A stretch of 57,365 nt of DNA from Massilimicrobiota sp. An134 (GCF_002160815.1 NZ_NFLH01000013.1:1-57365), one strand, 5' to 3'; counted from the stretch's first letter, positions 1-9,001 are shown. Numbers and translations are program-made. The notes: generated from the letters alone by a model not told the origin.

Positions 1-773
1 CCTCTGACAAATGCAAAGTCATCATTGTTTTCATCTTCTTGGTTGACCTGTCTTGTATCTTGATTATATTGAATAATTAATTTAATATTTTTATAGCGGG
101 GCAATGATAAATGCTTTAGTGTTTTTTCACATGCTTCTTCTAGCTGTCTGGGTGAATATGAGTCTGCCAACTTCAATATTGATCGACAGCCATTATAAGC
201 CTGCTGCTCATTCAGTGAGGGGGGTAACAGTAAGGTGCTTATAGTTTGTGTTCCGACTCTAGGCATCTTAACTCCATATGTTACAGCAGTTATTACACCA
301 TCGAAATATAGAGATTTCAAAAATGCCACTATATATTTTGGGAGAATATTTCCATAGAGACTGAACGGTACAATTTCCGGAGTACAGATACCGTCTGCTG
401 GGGCAACTAATATCTTTAGCAAATAAGGACGTAGTTTGCTATACAATACATTCCCTGCCTCAAAAAAGGTCTTATCACCTACAGCTTTTCGTTCACCTAC
501 AGTTTTGTGTTTAAGAATGCGGTCGCCCCTTTCAATATCTTCTAGGTCTAGCTGCCAAAGATTTGTTGGTGCATCCTGCGCCTTGATTTTTTTCTTGATT
601 TCAGCATAAGAAGAAATAAATCCAAGTTAAGTCCATACCCATGAATCCGGAATTTCAAACGGAACCTCATCTGCAATGCAAACGGGCTCATTTTTCCCGA
701 CTTTCTCATAAGGCAAATTATCAGAATGTTTAATGTTTTTGAAAAAAACAATCAAATAATAAGTTGTTTTCAT
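1..773 (-). pseudogene. hsdS: HsdS fragment joined in frame to IstA C-terminus (dead chimera)
   Basis: Read on the minus strand from an ATG at 773, the frame runs through type I restriction specificity-subunit sequence: an EVPFEIPDSWVW-type linker typical of HsdS, then LDLEDIE, LYSKLRPYL, YGVKMPRVG and a PPSLNEQQ conserved-region end. An in-frame TAA at 627-629 interrupts it directly after the linker tryptophan. Right after NEQQ, still in the same frame, the sequence changes to the C-terminus of an IS21-family transposase IstA (NGCRSILKLADSYSPRQLEEAC, then FAFVRG), which runs off the window. HsdS sets target specificity of a type I restriction enzyme, but no hsdM or hsdR is visible. The first residues after ATG 773 do not look like HsdS, so the 5' end is also foreign. 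I read this as a decayed recombination product. Confidence 0.75.
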
Positions 774-866
774 AGTAATTAACAATTAAATATATCATCT
801 TCTATCAAAATAGTTTATAATAGGAAAGCATGTTATAAATGCAAATGATAGGGGAGAAGGTTTGAT

Positions 867-2096
867 ATGATAAAGTTTTTTAAAGCCAATATGGAACCTA
901 GAAAAGGGTTACGTATTGCAGAAGTTATTATTTCTATTTTATTATGTGTTGCTTCTATTGTATCTATTGGATATGGTATGTTTCAGGTGAATGCCAATGT
1001 CAATGATGCAAAGTTTATCCAAAGTATAGAAATGACTAGAGATAGGGAACTAGAAGATTATAGTGAGGATAATACAGTTTGTGATGTTACATATGTAAGT
1101 GGGGATAAGCAATTAGTTGTTTCTTATTCGTATGAAGATTACGTTCAATTAGAAGATGATAGTATTACAGCATATGAATATGAAACTGATAATGGAACAA
1201 AGCTCTATTTTGATCATCAAAATATAACAGATCAGGAAATACAACATTCATATGGACAAGTCAAAGCGAATGAATTAACACCTGTGTTTAACTTTGGAAT
1301 TGCTTCATTTATTTTGATGATATCTGTTTTGATTATGACATTATTTGCAAAACAGTTCACAACATATGAAAAATCATGGTTTTTATCAATCATGGTATTG
1401 GCTACGATTATTTCAGTTATTTTTCCAGAAGAAAGTGCAAATGGTGTCAATGGAATTATCATCATGTTGCTTTATTTACTAGATACGTTCTTGAACATTC
1501 TTTGTGAGTTACTTATTTCTAAACAGTCAAGATACAATTTCCTTGTTTCTGTATTCGTAGAAATCGTAGAAATAGCAATGTGTGTTGTCTTAATGTATCG
1601 TTTTGCGACAATGGTCACAACATTATTATTCTGGCTACCAATTGATATTATTAGTTATATTAACTGGTCAAGACATAAAGATGAAGAAGAAAGTGAATTG
1701 ACAGTTGTTAGAAAACTTAAAGGATACCAAGAAGTTTTAGTCATTGTAGGTATTGTAGTTTGGACAATTGTTGTAGGATATTTTATTAGTGGTTTAGATA
1801 TCTCAACAGATTTTTATAACAACCAATTATTAGAAACAGCCATTATATATATTGATGCCTGTGCATCAGCTGTAGGAATTGCAAATGGATTGTTTATTTT
1901 CTTTAGACTAAGAGAACAGTGGATTGCGTGGTATATTTGTGCATTCCTGGAAGCAGTTATTAATGTGATTTCAGGACAATATGTTTTATTAGTTCTAAAA
2001 TTAGGTTACTTTACAAATACCACATATGGTTATATTAAGTGGAGTAAGTATATTCAGTCACATTCACAAGAAAAACAAAAACAAATCACTGTATGA
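867..2096 (+). CDS. pnuC: PnuC-like nicotinamide riboside/vitamin transporter with extra N-terminal region
   Basis: This is a membrane protein of 409 residues. The C-terminal two thirds carries the PnuC signature (EQWIAWYICAFLEAVIN, then Y..L..GYFTNTTYGYIKW near residues 355-395), so it probably moves nicotinamide riboside or a related vitamin by facilitated diffusion. PnuC proteins are usually about 220-250 residues. Here an added part precedes the transporter core: TM1 (about residues 17-38), a charged non-membrane segment of about 100 residues (40-140), then a second TM at about 143-163. The start follows GGGGAGAAGG at 850-859, and TATAAT lies at 816-821. The substrate cannot be read from the sequence and no riboswitch is visible upstream. 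Confidence 0.75.
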   Translation: MIKFFKANMEPRKGLRIAEVIISILLCVASIVSIGYGMFQVNANVNDAKFIQSIEMTRDRELEDYSEDNTVCDVTYVSGDKQLVVSYSYEDYVQLEDDSITAYEYETDNGTKLYFDHQNITDQEIQHSYGQVKANELTPVFNFGIASFILMISVLIMTLFAKQFTTYEKSWFLSIMVLATIISVIFPEESANGVNGIIIMLLYLLDTFLNILCELLISKQSRYNFLVSVFVEIVEIAMCVVLMYRFATMVTTLLFWLPIDIISYINWSRHKDEEESELTVVRKLKGYQEVLVIVGIVVWTIVVGYFISGLDISTDFYNNQLLETAIIYIDACASAVGIANGLFIFFRLREQWIAWYICAFLEAVINVISGQYVLLVLKLGYFTNTTYGYIKWSKYIQSHSQEKQKQITV

Positions 2097-2171
2097 GACT
2101 TGTAGATTGTTTATAAAATTGGTAAAATAAGCGTGAAGAAAAATCTTGAAAATATATAAGGAGTGAAAAAT

Positions 2172-2729
2172 ATGGCTATATCAGCGGGAGATTTTAGAAC
2201 AGGATTAACTTTAATTGTTGATGGTGATCCTTGCCAGGTATTAGACTTTCAACATGTGAAACCAGGAAAAGGTGCAGCTATCTTAAAAACAAAAATGAGA
2301 AACTTAAAAACAAATGCAATTCAAGAAAGAAACTTTAATGCAAATACAAAATTTGATCAAGCTAATATTTCAAGAAAAACAGCACAATATTCATATAAAG
2401 ATGGATCAACATTCTATTTTATGGATATGGAAACATATGAAACATATGAATTGGCTAATGATCAAGTTGGAGATACTCAATATTATATTATTGAAGGTTC
2501 AGAAGTTTCATTAATGTTCTTTGAAGGTGATTTATTATCAGTATCTGTACCAGAAAAAGTAGAATTAACAGTTGTAGAAACTGATCCAGCTATTAAAGGA
2601 GCACCATCTAACCAAACAAAAGATGCTGTGACTGATACAGGATTATCATTACGTGTTCCTCAGTTCATTGAACCTGGTGAAAAAATTGTTGTTTTTACAG
2701 CAGATGGTAAGTATGCAGGAAGAGCTTAA
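2172..2729 (+). CDS. efp: Elongation factor P
   Basis: A 185-residue protein with the three-beta-barrel EF-P layout. It opens MAISAGDFRTG and carries the HVKPGKGAA loop; K33 corresponds to the lysine at the tip of domain I that is post-translationally modified in many bacteria (K32 in Bacillus subtilis). The C-terminal signature RVPQFIEPGEKIVV is present. EF-P binds the ribosomal E site and relieves stalling at polyproline stretches. The ATG at 2172 is chosen because AAGGAGTG at 2158-2165 is correctly spaced; an upstream in-frame GTG at 2163 lies inside that ribosome-binding site. The gene ends in a terminator hairpin that overlaps its stop codon. Confidence 0.97.
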   Translation: MAISAGDFRTGLTLIVDGDPCQVLDFQHVKPGKGAAILKTKMRNLKTNAIQERNFNANTKFDQANISRKTAQYSYKDGSTFYFMDMETYETYELANDQVGDTQYYIIEGSEVSLMFFEGDLLSVSVPEKVELTVVETDPAIKGAPSNQTKDAVTDTGLSLRVPQFIEPGEKIVVFTADGKYAGRA

Positions 2730-2744
2730 TCAAGCTCTTTTTTT
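2721..2744 (+). terminator. Rho-independent terminator of efp
   Basis: The arms AGAGCTT (2721-2727) and AAGCTCT (2732-2738) form a 7-bp stem with a 4-nt loop, followed by seven T residues. The left arm lies in the last codons of efp. The T tract ends only 5 nt before the ATG of the next gene. Confidence 0.8.
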
Positions 2745-2749
2745 CAAAG

Positions 2750-3496
2750 ATGAATAAAGTTGTATTAATTACAGGTGGAGCACAAGGTATTGGAAAAGCC
2801 ATTGCTTTAGAACTAGGAAAACAAGGTTATGATATTGTGATTAATTATCTCACATCCAAAAAAGAAGCTCATGCATTAAAAGATATGATTAGAGACAATT
2901 ATGGTGTACGATGCATGGCTATTCAATGTGATGTGTCTAAAGAAGATGAAGTTGATCAAATGATATCTTCTATTGAATTAGAACTAGGTGGTGTTGATAT
3001 TTTAGTTAATAATGCTGCTGTTGATTTATCTAATCTCTTTCATTTGAAAAATGCTGAAGAATTTAGAAAGACTTTAGATGTCAATGTTGTCGGTGCATTT
3101 AATTGCAGTAAACGTGTTTATCGACATATGTTAGATCAGGAATATGGTAGAATTATAAATATTTCTTCAACTAATGGTATCAATACATATTATCCTATGT
3201 GTATAGATTATGATGCTTCTAAAGCAGCATTGATTTCCATGACACATAATCTTGCTTTTGAGTTTGCTCCATATGTTAATGTCAATTGTATTGCTCCAGG
3301 TTTTATCGGAACAGAAAATGAGTTGGACGGATATGATAAAGAGTTTTTAAAAGAAGAAGTTGAAAAAATTATGGTCAATCGATATGGTGATCCTCAAGAA
3401 GTGGCTTATTTAGTGAAATTCTTAATAAGTGATGAAGCTAATTTTATTAATAATACTGTCATACGTATTGATGGTGGACAAAAGGGAAGTTGCTAA
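2750..3496 (+). CDS. SDR family oxidoreductase (FabG-like)
   Basis: A 248-residue classical short-chain dehydrogenase. The NAD(P)-binding TGGAQGIG motif lies at residues 8-15, NNAA at about 86-89, the catalytic Ser in NISSTNG, and the YDASK Tyr/Lys pair at about 155-159; the C-terminal IRIDGGQ is typical of 3-oxoacyl-ACP reductase-like enzymes. The substrate is undetermined and there is no fatty-acid gene cluster around it. The start is odd: the efp terminator T tract ends 5 nt before the ATG and no Shine-Dalgarno can be seen, so translation is probably weak or depends on readthrough. The gene is tail-to-tail with the next and overlaps it by 4 nt. Confidence 0.88.
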   Translation: MNKVVLITGGAQGIGKAIALELGKQGYDIVINYLTSKKEAHALKDMIRDNYGVRCMAIQCDVSKEDEVDQMISSIELELGGVDILVNNAAVDLSNLFHLKNAEEFRKTLDVNVVGAFNCSKRVYRHMLDQEYGRIINISSTNGINTYYPMCIDYDASKAALISMTHNLAFEFAPYVNVNCIAPGFIGTENELDGYDKEFLKEEVEKIMVNRYGDPQEVAYLVKFLISDEANFINNTVIRIDGGQKGSC

Positions 3497-3510
3497 TCCA
3501 ACTTCCCTTT
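3481..3510. terminator. Hairpin across the stop codons of two convergent genes
   Basis: A perfect 12-bp inverted repeat (3481-3492 with 3499-3510) has a 6-nt loop. The loop holds the overlapping stop codons of both convergent genes: TAA on plus at 3494-3496 and TAG on minus at 3493-3495. It is probably a shared terminator, although the T tract is short on both sides. Confidence 0.6.
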
Positions 3511-4752
3511 CATATTTGATAATGCAAGTAAAATAGATAATTTACCATATTCAAATGTTAATCCACCTTGTATGTAAAGTGTATAAGGTTCAATAACAGG
3601 GGCATCAGCACTTAATTCAATGGTGCTTCCTTGTGTAAAGCTACCTGCTGCCATGACTTCATCAAAAGGATAACCTGGCATAGGGGCAGGTAAAACTTGA
3701 ACGAATGAATCAATAGGACTTGTTTGTTGAATCCCTTGTGTAAAGTTCACTAAATTGTCTTTTGTTTTGAGTTCTAAAGTTTGAATGATATCTGTGCGTG
3801 GCTCATCATAACGAGGAGATACGTTAGAATAACCTAATTTTTCTAACATATATGCAGAAAATACAGCTGTTTTTAAAGCATTTTTGACAGCATTAGGAGC
3901 CATAAATAAACCTTTAAAGAAAGTATTGTTTAAGTTGAAATTAGCACCTAAATCTTTTCCAATACCAGGAGCAGTCAAACGTTCAGCAACCATATGAATA
4001 AGTTCCTGATTTCCTGCTATATATCCACCAGTAGGTGCAATTCCACCACCGAGGTTTTTCATTAAAGAGCCTACAACCACATCAGCTCCAACATGACCAG
4101 GTTCTTTGTCTTCTACTAACTCACCATAACAGTTATCAACCATGATAATGACGTCTTTATTTACTTCACGAATCTTTGAAATTATACGTTCAATCTTTGA
4201 AATAGAAAGAGATTGACGATGTGAATATCCTCTAGATCTTTGAATTTCAACAAGTTTGACATTATTCTGTTTTAATCTCTCTACAATTTTCTTATCATCA
4301 AAATCATCATTGACTAATTCAATCTGTTCATATTTCACACCATTTGCCTTTAATGATTGTGTAGAATTTCCACTCAAACCAATCATTTCTTGTAAAGAAT
4401 CATAAGGAGCTCCAGATAAAGAAATCATGGTATCTCCATGTTTTAATAAAGCAGAAAGCGTTAAATATAATGCGTTTGTTCCACTCATAATCTGAGGACG
4501 AACTAAGGCATCTTCACAACCAAGAACAGTCGCAAAGATTTTTTCTAATTTATCTCTTCCTTCATCATAATTTCCATATCCATTAATATCTGCAAAATCA
4601 GAATAAGAAACTCTATTTTCTATAAATGCTGATAAGATACGATTAGAATTTATTAAAGCTATTTCATCTATTTTTTTATAAATATCATTTAAAATATTTT
4701 CTGATTCTTTTGCCATTTCCAGTATATCTGGATGAATTTGTTCTAATATCAT
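3493..4752 (-). CDS. Methionine gamma-lyase family PLP-dependent protein
   Basis: A 419-residue fold-type I PLP enzyme of the Met_gamma_lyase family (also annotated aluminium-resistance protein). The predicted PLP lysine is in GSLMKNLGGG, preceded by the aspartate of IMVDNCYGE. The family is found throughout Firmicutes, often near efp or cell-division genes; its real substrate is poorly defined and a Cys/Met-type beta- or gamma-elimination is inferred only from homology. The ATG at 4752 follows GGGAGG on the minus strand. It converges on the SDR gene with a 4-nt overlap. Confidence 0.88.
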   Translation of the reverse strand: MILEQIHPDILEMAKESENILNDIYKKIDEIALINSNRILSAFIENRVSYSDFADINGYGNYDEGRDKLEKIFATVLGCEDALVRPQIMSGTNALYLTLSALLKHGDTMISLSGAPYDSLQEMIGLSGNSTQSLKANGVKYEQIELVNDDFDDKKIVERLKQNNVKLVEIQRSRGYSHRQSLSISKIERIISKIREVNKDVIIMVDNCYGELVEDKEPGHVGADVVVGSLMKNLGGGIAPTGGYIAGNQELIHMVAERLTAPGIGKDLGANFNLNNTFFKGLFMAPNAVKNALKTAVFSAYMLEKLGYSNVSPRYDEPRTDIIQTLELKTKDNLVNFTQGIQQTSPIDSFVQVLPAPMPGYPFDEVMAAGSFTQGSTIELSADAPVIEPYTLYIQGGLTFEYGKLSILLALSNMKGKLD

Positions 4753-4862
4753 GTTTATAATCCTCCCATAATTAATCCATTATCTATTATACATGAATAT
4801 TGATAGTTTGTATTAAAATCAATTAAAATATTTCAATCACTTTAAATGTATAATTATTGTAT

Positions 4863-4904
4863 TTTTATAAAAATAAAGTTATAACACGATAATCATGCTA
4901 TAAC
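4863..4904 (-). terminator. Terminator of the S51 peptidase gene
   Basis: On the minus strand GTTATAGCATG pairs with CGTGTTATAAC (4904-4894 with 4888-4878; 11 bp with two G-U pairs and a 5-nt loop), followed by TTTATTTTTAT. The stem begins inside the last codons of the gene. Confidence 0.7.
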
Positions 4905-5641
4905 TCTATTTCATCTATGCGTTTTGTTTCATCTTCATGACATATAAGTTGAATATGTCCATCAACAATGAGATAACTTTCACCATATATTGTTTCGTGT
5001 TTATTAATGAAGACATAACTTCCATCAACAAATACGATGAATGGATGGCCAATGCTATCTTTATAAGTGATATCTTCATATAATCTCATACCATCTATGT
5101 ATCTATCTTTAACCATTTGATAATGAGGGATGATATTTGTTTTTGTAAGATCCAGACCACTTATCCATCTTTGAAATTTTGGATTTATAGCTTCGCCATC
5201 TTCTTCAGGTTGACAATAAACAATGCCTGCACTATTCATACTACCAGCACTAATACCAATGATAATTCCATCAAAATCTTTGATTTTTTCTCGAAGTTGA
5301 ATATCTTTAAAAAACTGATTTTGAGTAGGAACATGACCTCCACCTAATAATATAACATCATATTTTTGAAGATCATCTTTTGTAAAGTCACTATATCTTC
5401 TATCAATCAAATCAAAACATTGAATAGAAAAATATTCTTTTAAAAGAGTTTCTCTAAAGAAATCACACATTTCATCATTTTGTTCATAGGCATCAGGACT
5501 AGCGGCAATGATACAACAACGACTATGCTCTTTCCAATATTTTCTCAATTGATCTACAAAATGATTTTTCTTATCTAAACCATCTACTTTTCTACTGCCA
5601 TCTAATGGACCAGTAGGACTACTCGTTAAAAAAATGACCAT
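4898..5641 (-). CDS. Peptidase S51 / dipeptidase E-like protein
   Basis: A protein of 247 residues in the class I glutamine amidotransferase-like fold of peptidase family S51 (aspartyl dipeptidase PepE and relatives). The nucleophile elbow GISAGSMN carries the catalytic serine, preceded by the ILLGGGHVPTQ strand-loop; IIPHYQ supplies the probable catalytic histidine. These enzymes hydrolyse short peptides such as Asp-X dipeptides in the cytoplasm. The ATG at 5641 is preferred over the GTG at 5650 because the AGGTG ribosome-binding site covers the GTG and is 6 nt from the ATG. Confidence 0.82.
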   Translation of the reverse strand: MVIFLTSSPTGPLDGSRKVDGLDKKNHFVDQLRKYWKEHSRCCIIAASPDAYEQNDEMCDFFRETLLKEYFSIQCFDLIDRRYSDFTKDDLQKYDVILLGGGHVPTQNQFFKDIQLREKIKDFDGIIIGISAGSMNSAGIVYCQPEEDGEAINPKFQRWISGLDLTKTNIIPHYQMVKDRYIDGMRLYEDITYKDSIGHPFIVFVDGSYVFINKHETIYGESYLIVDGHIQLICHEDETKRIDEIEL

Positions 5642-5746
5642 ATTTTTCACCTCATGTTTATTTTATCACAAAAATGATCGAAACAAGATAAATAGATAAG
5701 GAAAATCTGTTATAATAATCATAGAAAGAAAAGGGAGTTGAGCAAT

Positions 5747-6358
5747 ATGCATTTAAGTGATGAAGAAAAAAGGGCAATGTTAAGACAAATGCAAGATGGT
5801 TTTATCAGATATCACCAAAGAGAAGAATATATGAAAAATATATCTATTGATGATTTATTAAAAGAAATCAATCAATTAGGTTTTCAGTATACTGAACAAG
5901 ACATATTGGATAAGTATCAAGAATATATGAGTGTAACAGATACTGATGATTATTTTTTTAAAAAAGATCAGATGAGTTGGGAAGCTGTTGATGATAAAGC
6001 ACAAATACTAAATTCTGATGCTTTGCTTCAACTTATATGTAAAATAGTTAAAAAACATTATGATATAGAAAAAATATGCGATCCATGGTTTATTATGGAG
6101 AGAATCGATGTGCTGGATGACGTTCCAAAAAATGAAGCACAAGAAAAAATATTAGGAATTATTGAATCTATAGTAGAATATGGGAAACTACGACATATCA
6201 ATAGTGTTGAAGAAATTATGGAAGATTATGATATGAATGCGATTTTAAAAGATCAGATTCGTCGATGTCATCAAAGAGATGCTCATTTTAAGCAAGTAAT
6301 CAAAAGTTATTATGATACATTCATGGATGCTGATCATAGCATTTATAAAATAAAGTAG
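5747..6358 (+). CDS. Hypothetical protein upstream of an Mrr nuclease
   Basis: I do not recognise this 203-residue protein. It is strongly acidic and mostly helical, with no membrane segment, signal peptide or cysteine-rich motif. The ATG at 5747 is used because GGGAG at 5733-5737 is spaced for it; an earlier in-frame TTG at 5738 has no ribosome-binding site. It lies 41 bp upstream of the Mrr-type gene in the same direction, so co-transcription is likely, and it is the first gene of the accessory island. Confidence 0.75.
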   Translation: MHLSDEEKRAMLRQMQDGFIRYHQREEYMKNISIDDLLKEINQLGFQYTEQDILDKYQEYMSVTDTDDYFFKKDQMSWEAVDDKAQILNSDALLQLICKIVKKHYDIEKICDPWFIMERIDVLDDVPKNEAQEKILGIIESIVEYGKLRHINSVEEIMEDYDMNAILKDQIRRCHQRDAHFKQVIKSYYDTFMDADHSIYKIK

Positions 6359-6399
6359 AAATGTTATATATTTTGTAAAAAAAGTAAAGGAGATAACAA

Positions 6400-7302
6400 A
6401 TGATACCACAATATAATGAAATGTATAATGAAGTGTTACACGTATTAAATAAACATCATCAGTTAAGAGTACGTGATATGGTAGATGAAGTATCTGATGT
6501 ATTACATTTAACTGAAGATGAAAGAAATCAAAAGATGGAAAACAGTCATAAAACAGTGATTTATCATCGTTTGGGATGGACAAAAACATATTTAACAAAA
6601 GCAGGATTGATTCGTTCTGTAGAAAGAGGTGTTTATCAAATTACACCTCAAGGAGAAAATATACTATCTTCTCATATTCATGTTGATGATGATTATTTAA
6701 TGCAATATGAAGAAGTTAGACAGTTTGTAAATCGTCATAATGAACAACCTGAAAATCAAACAAAACCAAAAGAGTCTACACCTTTAGAAAATATTGGTCA
6801 ATCTATTAAGATGATATCATCACGTGTCAGTGATGAATTGTTGGATATGATTATATCTAAAGATCCAGCTTTCTTTGAAAAACTGGTTTTAGATTTATTA
6901 GATAAAATGGGTTATGCTTATGATAAAGAATCTATCATTTCAACTGATTATAGTGGTGATGAAGGTATAGATGGAATTATCAATGAAGATCAGTTTGGAT
7001 TTAATAGTATTTATATTCAAGCTAAGAAATGGAATAGAAGTAGTGTGGGAAGACCAGAAATTCAGAAGTTTTTAGGCGCAGTAGCTGGTCAAGGTGGTAC
7101 AAAAGGATTATTTATTACAACATCTACTTTTACAAGAGAAGCCATTGATTATGCGAAAAAACAATTACAAGTTAAGCTCATTTTAGTTGATGGTAAAATG
7201 TTAACGGATTTAATGATGAAATATAATTTAGGTGTGAGTATTGTGCAGACTTATGAAATCAAACAATTAGATTTGGATTATTTTGATAGTGAACTTGTTT
7301 AA
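6400..7302 (+). CDS. Mrr-type restriction endonuclease
   Basis: A 300-residue protein with the two-domain Mrr layout. The N-terminal winged-helix Mrr_N domain covers about residues 1-90 (HQLRVRDMVDEV, then GWTKTYLTKAGLI). The C-terminal PD-(D/E)XK domain covers about residues 160-285: FEKLVLDLLDKMGY, catalytic aspartate in SGDEGIDGII, and the second motif IYIQAKKW, where Q replaces the usual E as in many Mrr proteins. Mrr enzymes are type IV nucleases that cut foreign modified DNA. The start follows AAAGGAG. Whether it prefers methyl-adenine or methyl-cytosine cannot be told from sequence. Confidence 0.88.
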   Translation: MIPQYNEMYNEVLHVLNKHHQLRVRDMVDEVSDVLHLTEDERNQKMENSHKTVIYHRLGWTKTYLTKAGLIRSVERGVYQITPQGENILSSHIHVDDDYLMQYEEVRQFVNRHNEQPENQTKPKESTPLENIGQSIKMISSRVSDELLDMIISKDPAFFEKLVLDLLDKMGYAYDKESIISTDYSGDEGIDGIINEDQFGFNSIYIQAKKWNRSSVGRPEIQKFLGAVAGQGGTKGLFITTSTFTREAIDYAKKQLQVKLILVDGKMLTDLMMKYNLGVSIVQTYEIKQLDLDYFDSELV

Positions 7303-7690
7303 TATAAATATATTTCATAGGCCATTAGACACGCTTGTTAAAAATGTTTGATATTTTTCAGGAATAAATCTGATTACTACTCGTTTTCTAAATAATTTTT
7401 ATCTGAAAACAAAACTTAAAATGACATACAAAAGTCAAATGCTTCAAGTGGACTGTGAAATACATTATTACTGAATAATTAAAGTTTTCATTTTAGAGGA
7501 ATTAATGAGTGGTATAGAGAAAAAATTTAAAGAGATACGGTTTGATAACGCAAGATATAATAAAAAGAGTCATTATATTATTTTAGAATTCTTTAAAAGA
7601 ATCAAGTAAGTGAAATATAGATGATTTTTTGTAAATGTTATTAATATATATAATTAATTTATGTTAAATTGAAGTATAAAGGTGAAAATA
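7303..7690 (+). other. AT-rich gap with one possible small ORF (7505-7609)
   Basis: This 388-bp gap holds no recognisable gene. One 34-codon frame, 7505-7609, begins MSGIEKKFKEIRF after an AGAGGA ribosome-binding site and ends IKTAA-like at a true TAA; it is basic, matches nothing I know and could be a remnant. The last 70 bp carry the probable promoter of the pyrophosphohydrolase/HNH pair. Confidence 0.35.
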
Positions 7691-8026
7691 GTGAAAAGGA
7701 TATATAATAAGCTTGTGAGAGACTATATACCAGAGATTATAGAAAAAGATAGTAAAGTATTTAAAACACGAATACTTACTAATGATGAATACATTATCGA
7801 GTTAAAAAAGAAATTAATTGAAGAAGCTTATGAGGTTAATGTAGCGTTAACCAAACAGAATATAATTGAAGAATTAGTTGATGTTATAGAGGTTGTTGAG
7901 GCTATTAAAGATATTTATAATATTAATGATACAGAGATTCAAAATGTTAAGGATAAAAAAAGTAAAAGTAATGGCAAGTTTGAGCAAAAGATTTTTTTAG
8001 AATATGTCATTGAGGATGAAATATGA
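7691..8026 (+). CDS. MazG-like (all-alpha) NTP pyrophosphohydrolase-type protein
   Basis: A 111-residue protein opening MKRIYNKLVRDYIPEII, the standard start of small phosphoribosyl-ATP-pyrophosphohydrolase-like proteins. Metal-binding acidic motifs of the all-alpha NTP-PPase fold are visible: LIEEAYEV followed by EELVDVIEVVEA (EExxE ... ExxD pattern). A GKFEQKIFLEYV tail is also typical of the family. Substrate is unknown; the fold hydrolyses nucleoside triphosphates to monophosphates. GTG 7691 is chosen since AGGTG at 7679-7684 suits it better than the GTG at 7682. Its stop overlaps the next ATG by 4 nt (ATGA), so the two are translationally coupled. Confidence 0.75.
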   Translation: MKRIYNKLVRDYIPEIIEKDSKVFKTRILTNDEYIIELKKKLIEEAYEVNVALTKQNIIEELVDVIEVVEAIKDIYNINDTEIQNVKDKKSKSNGKFEQKIFLEYVIEDEI

Positions 8027-8985
8027 GTGAATATATAAAGAATTGGTTAGATATTATTGAAAATATGAATAATGATAATACATATAAATTAGCATGGGGT
8101 AGAGCATTGTTGGAATTAATTATAGAACTTGATGTTGTTCAAGATGTGAATGTTTTTTCGTTTCAACAAATAGCAGTGAAGATGCTCAAATATTATTGGA
8201 ATCAAATATATTTTTTTCAGTTAAAACAAAGTCCTGCTAAGAAACCTATTATTGTTCAAGAAACTGAGAAATGTATTAGTTATGTTAACCAAATAAGGCA
8301 AATGAATAATCCTATATGGTTTGATTTGGCTGAAGATTATTTAAAAAAAGATTTGGAATTTTATCAAAAAAAGATAAATAAAATAGCAATAACATTAAAA
8401 CATGATGTATCTTGGAGATTTAAAAAAGTTAAAGATAAAACATTAGAAATTTATAGGATAGATTTAAAACAAAGAGAAATTTACTTTTCTAAAGAAGAAG
8501 TTATAGATTTAAAAGAATATGCTTTTATATTATCACAATTATTGAATTACAGGTGGGCTCAATTACTAGAAAAATTTAATAATAGTCCAAAAATATCTTT
8601 GAAAGTAAAAGGAATTTCTGATGAAAAAATAAGAAGAAATAATTTAACAAAGTTTAAAAATATATTGTTGGAACAGATGAAAGATGGAAAAATCATTGAT
8701 TTTTATACAGGTGATATCTTAGAAGAAAATGATATATCTGTTGATCACGTTATACCATGGTCCTTCATGTATAGTGACGATATATGGAACTTAGTGATTA
8801 CTTCTAAATCAATGAATTCTAGAAAAAGTAATACAATACCTGATGAGAAAACTATAAAAAGATTAGAAAACAGAAATAAAGAATTAATAAAAGCTATTGA
8901 TTATGGAACAATCTATTATAATGATTTAAAACAAGCAATAGAAAATAACTATGTGCAGAAATTCTATGTTTCTTGTAAGATGTAA
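8023..8985 (+). CDS. HNH endonuclease domain protein
   Basis: A 320-residue protein. Residues 1-200 are helical and unrecognised. The C-terminal part carries an HNH nuclease: CxxC-less form with FYTGDILEEND, the metal-binding ISVDHVIPWSFM (Asp-His), the central asparagine in WNLVITSKSMN and the closing NSRKSNTIP. This arrangement resembles HNH modules in restriction and anti-phage proteins, so DNA cleavage is the expected activity. It is coupled to the preceding pyrophosphohydrolase by a 4-nt overlap and followed by a strong terminator, so the pair is a closed two-gene unit. The function as a defence system is inferred from context only. Confidence 0.8.
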   Translation: MSEYIKNWLDIIENMNNDNTYKLAWGRALLELIIELDVVQDVNVFSFQQIAVKMLKYYWNQIYFFQLKQSPAKKPIIVQETEKCISYVNQIRQMNNPIWFDLAEDYLKKDLEFYQKKINKIAITLKHDVSWRFKKVKDKTLEIYRIDLKQREIYFSKEEVIDLKEYAFILSQLLNYRWAQLLEKFNNSPKISLKVKGISDEKIRRNNLTKFKNILLEQMKDGKIIDFYTGDILEENDISVDHVIPWSFMYSDDIWNLVITSKSMNSRKSNTIPDEKTIKRLENRNKELIKAIDYGTIYYNDLKQAIENNYVQKFYVSCKM

Positions 8986-9001
8986 GATTATCATTAAAGC
9001 A

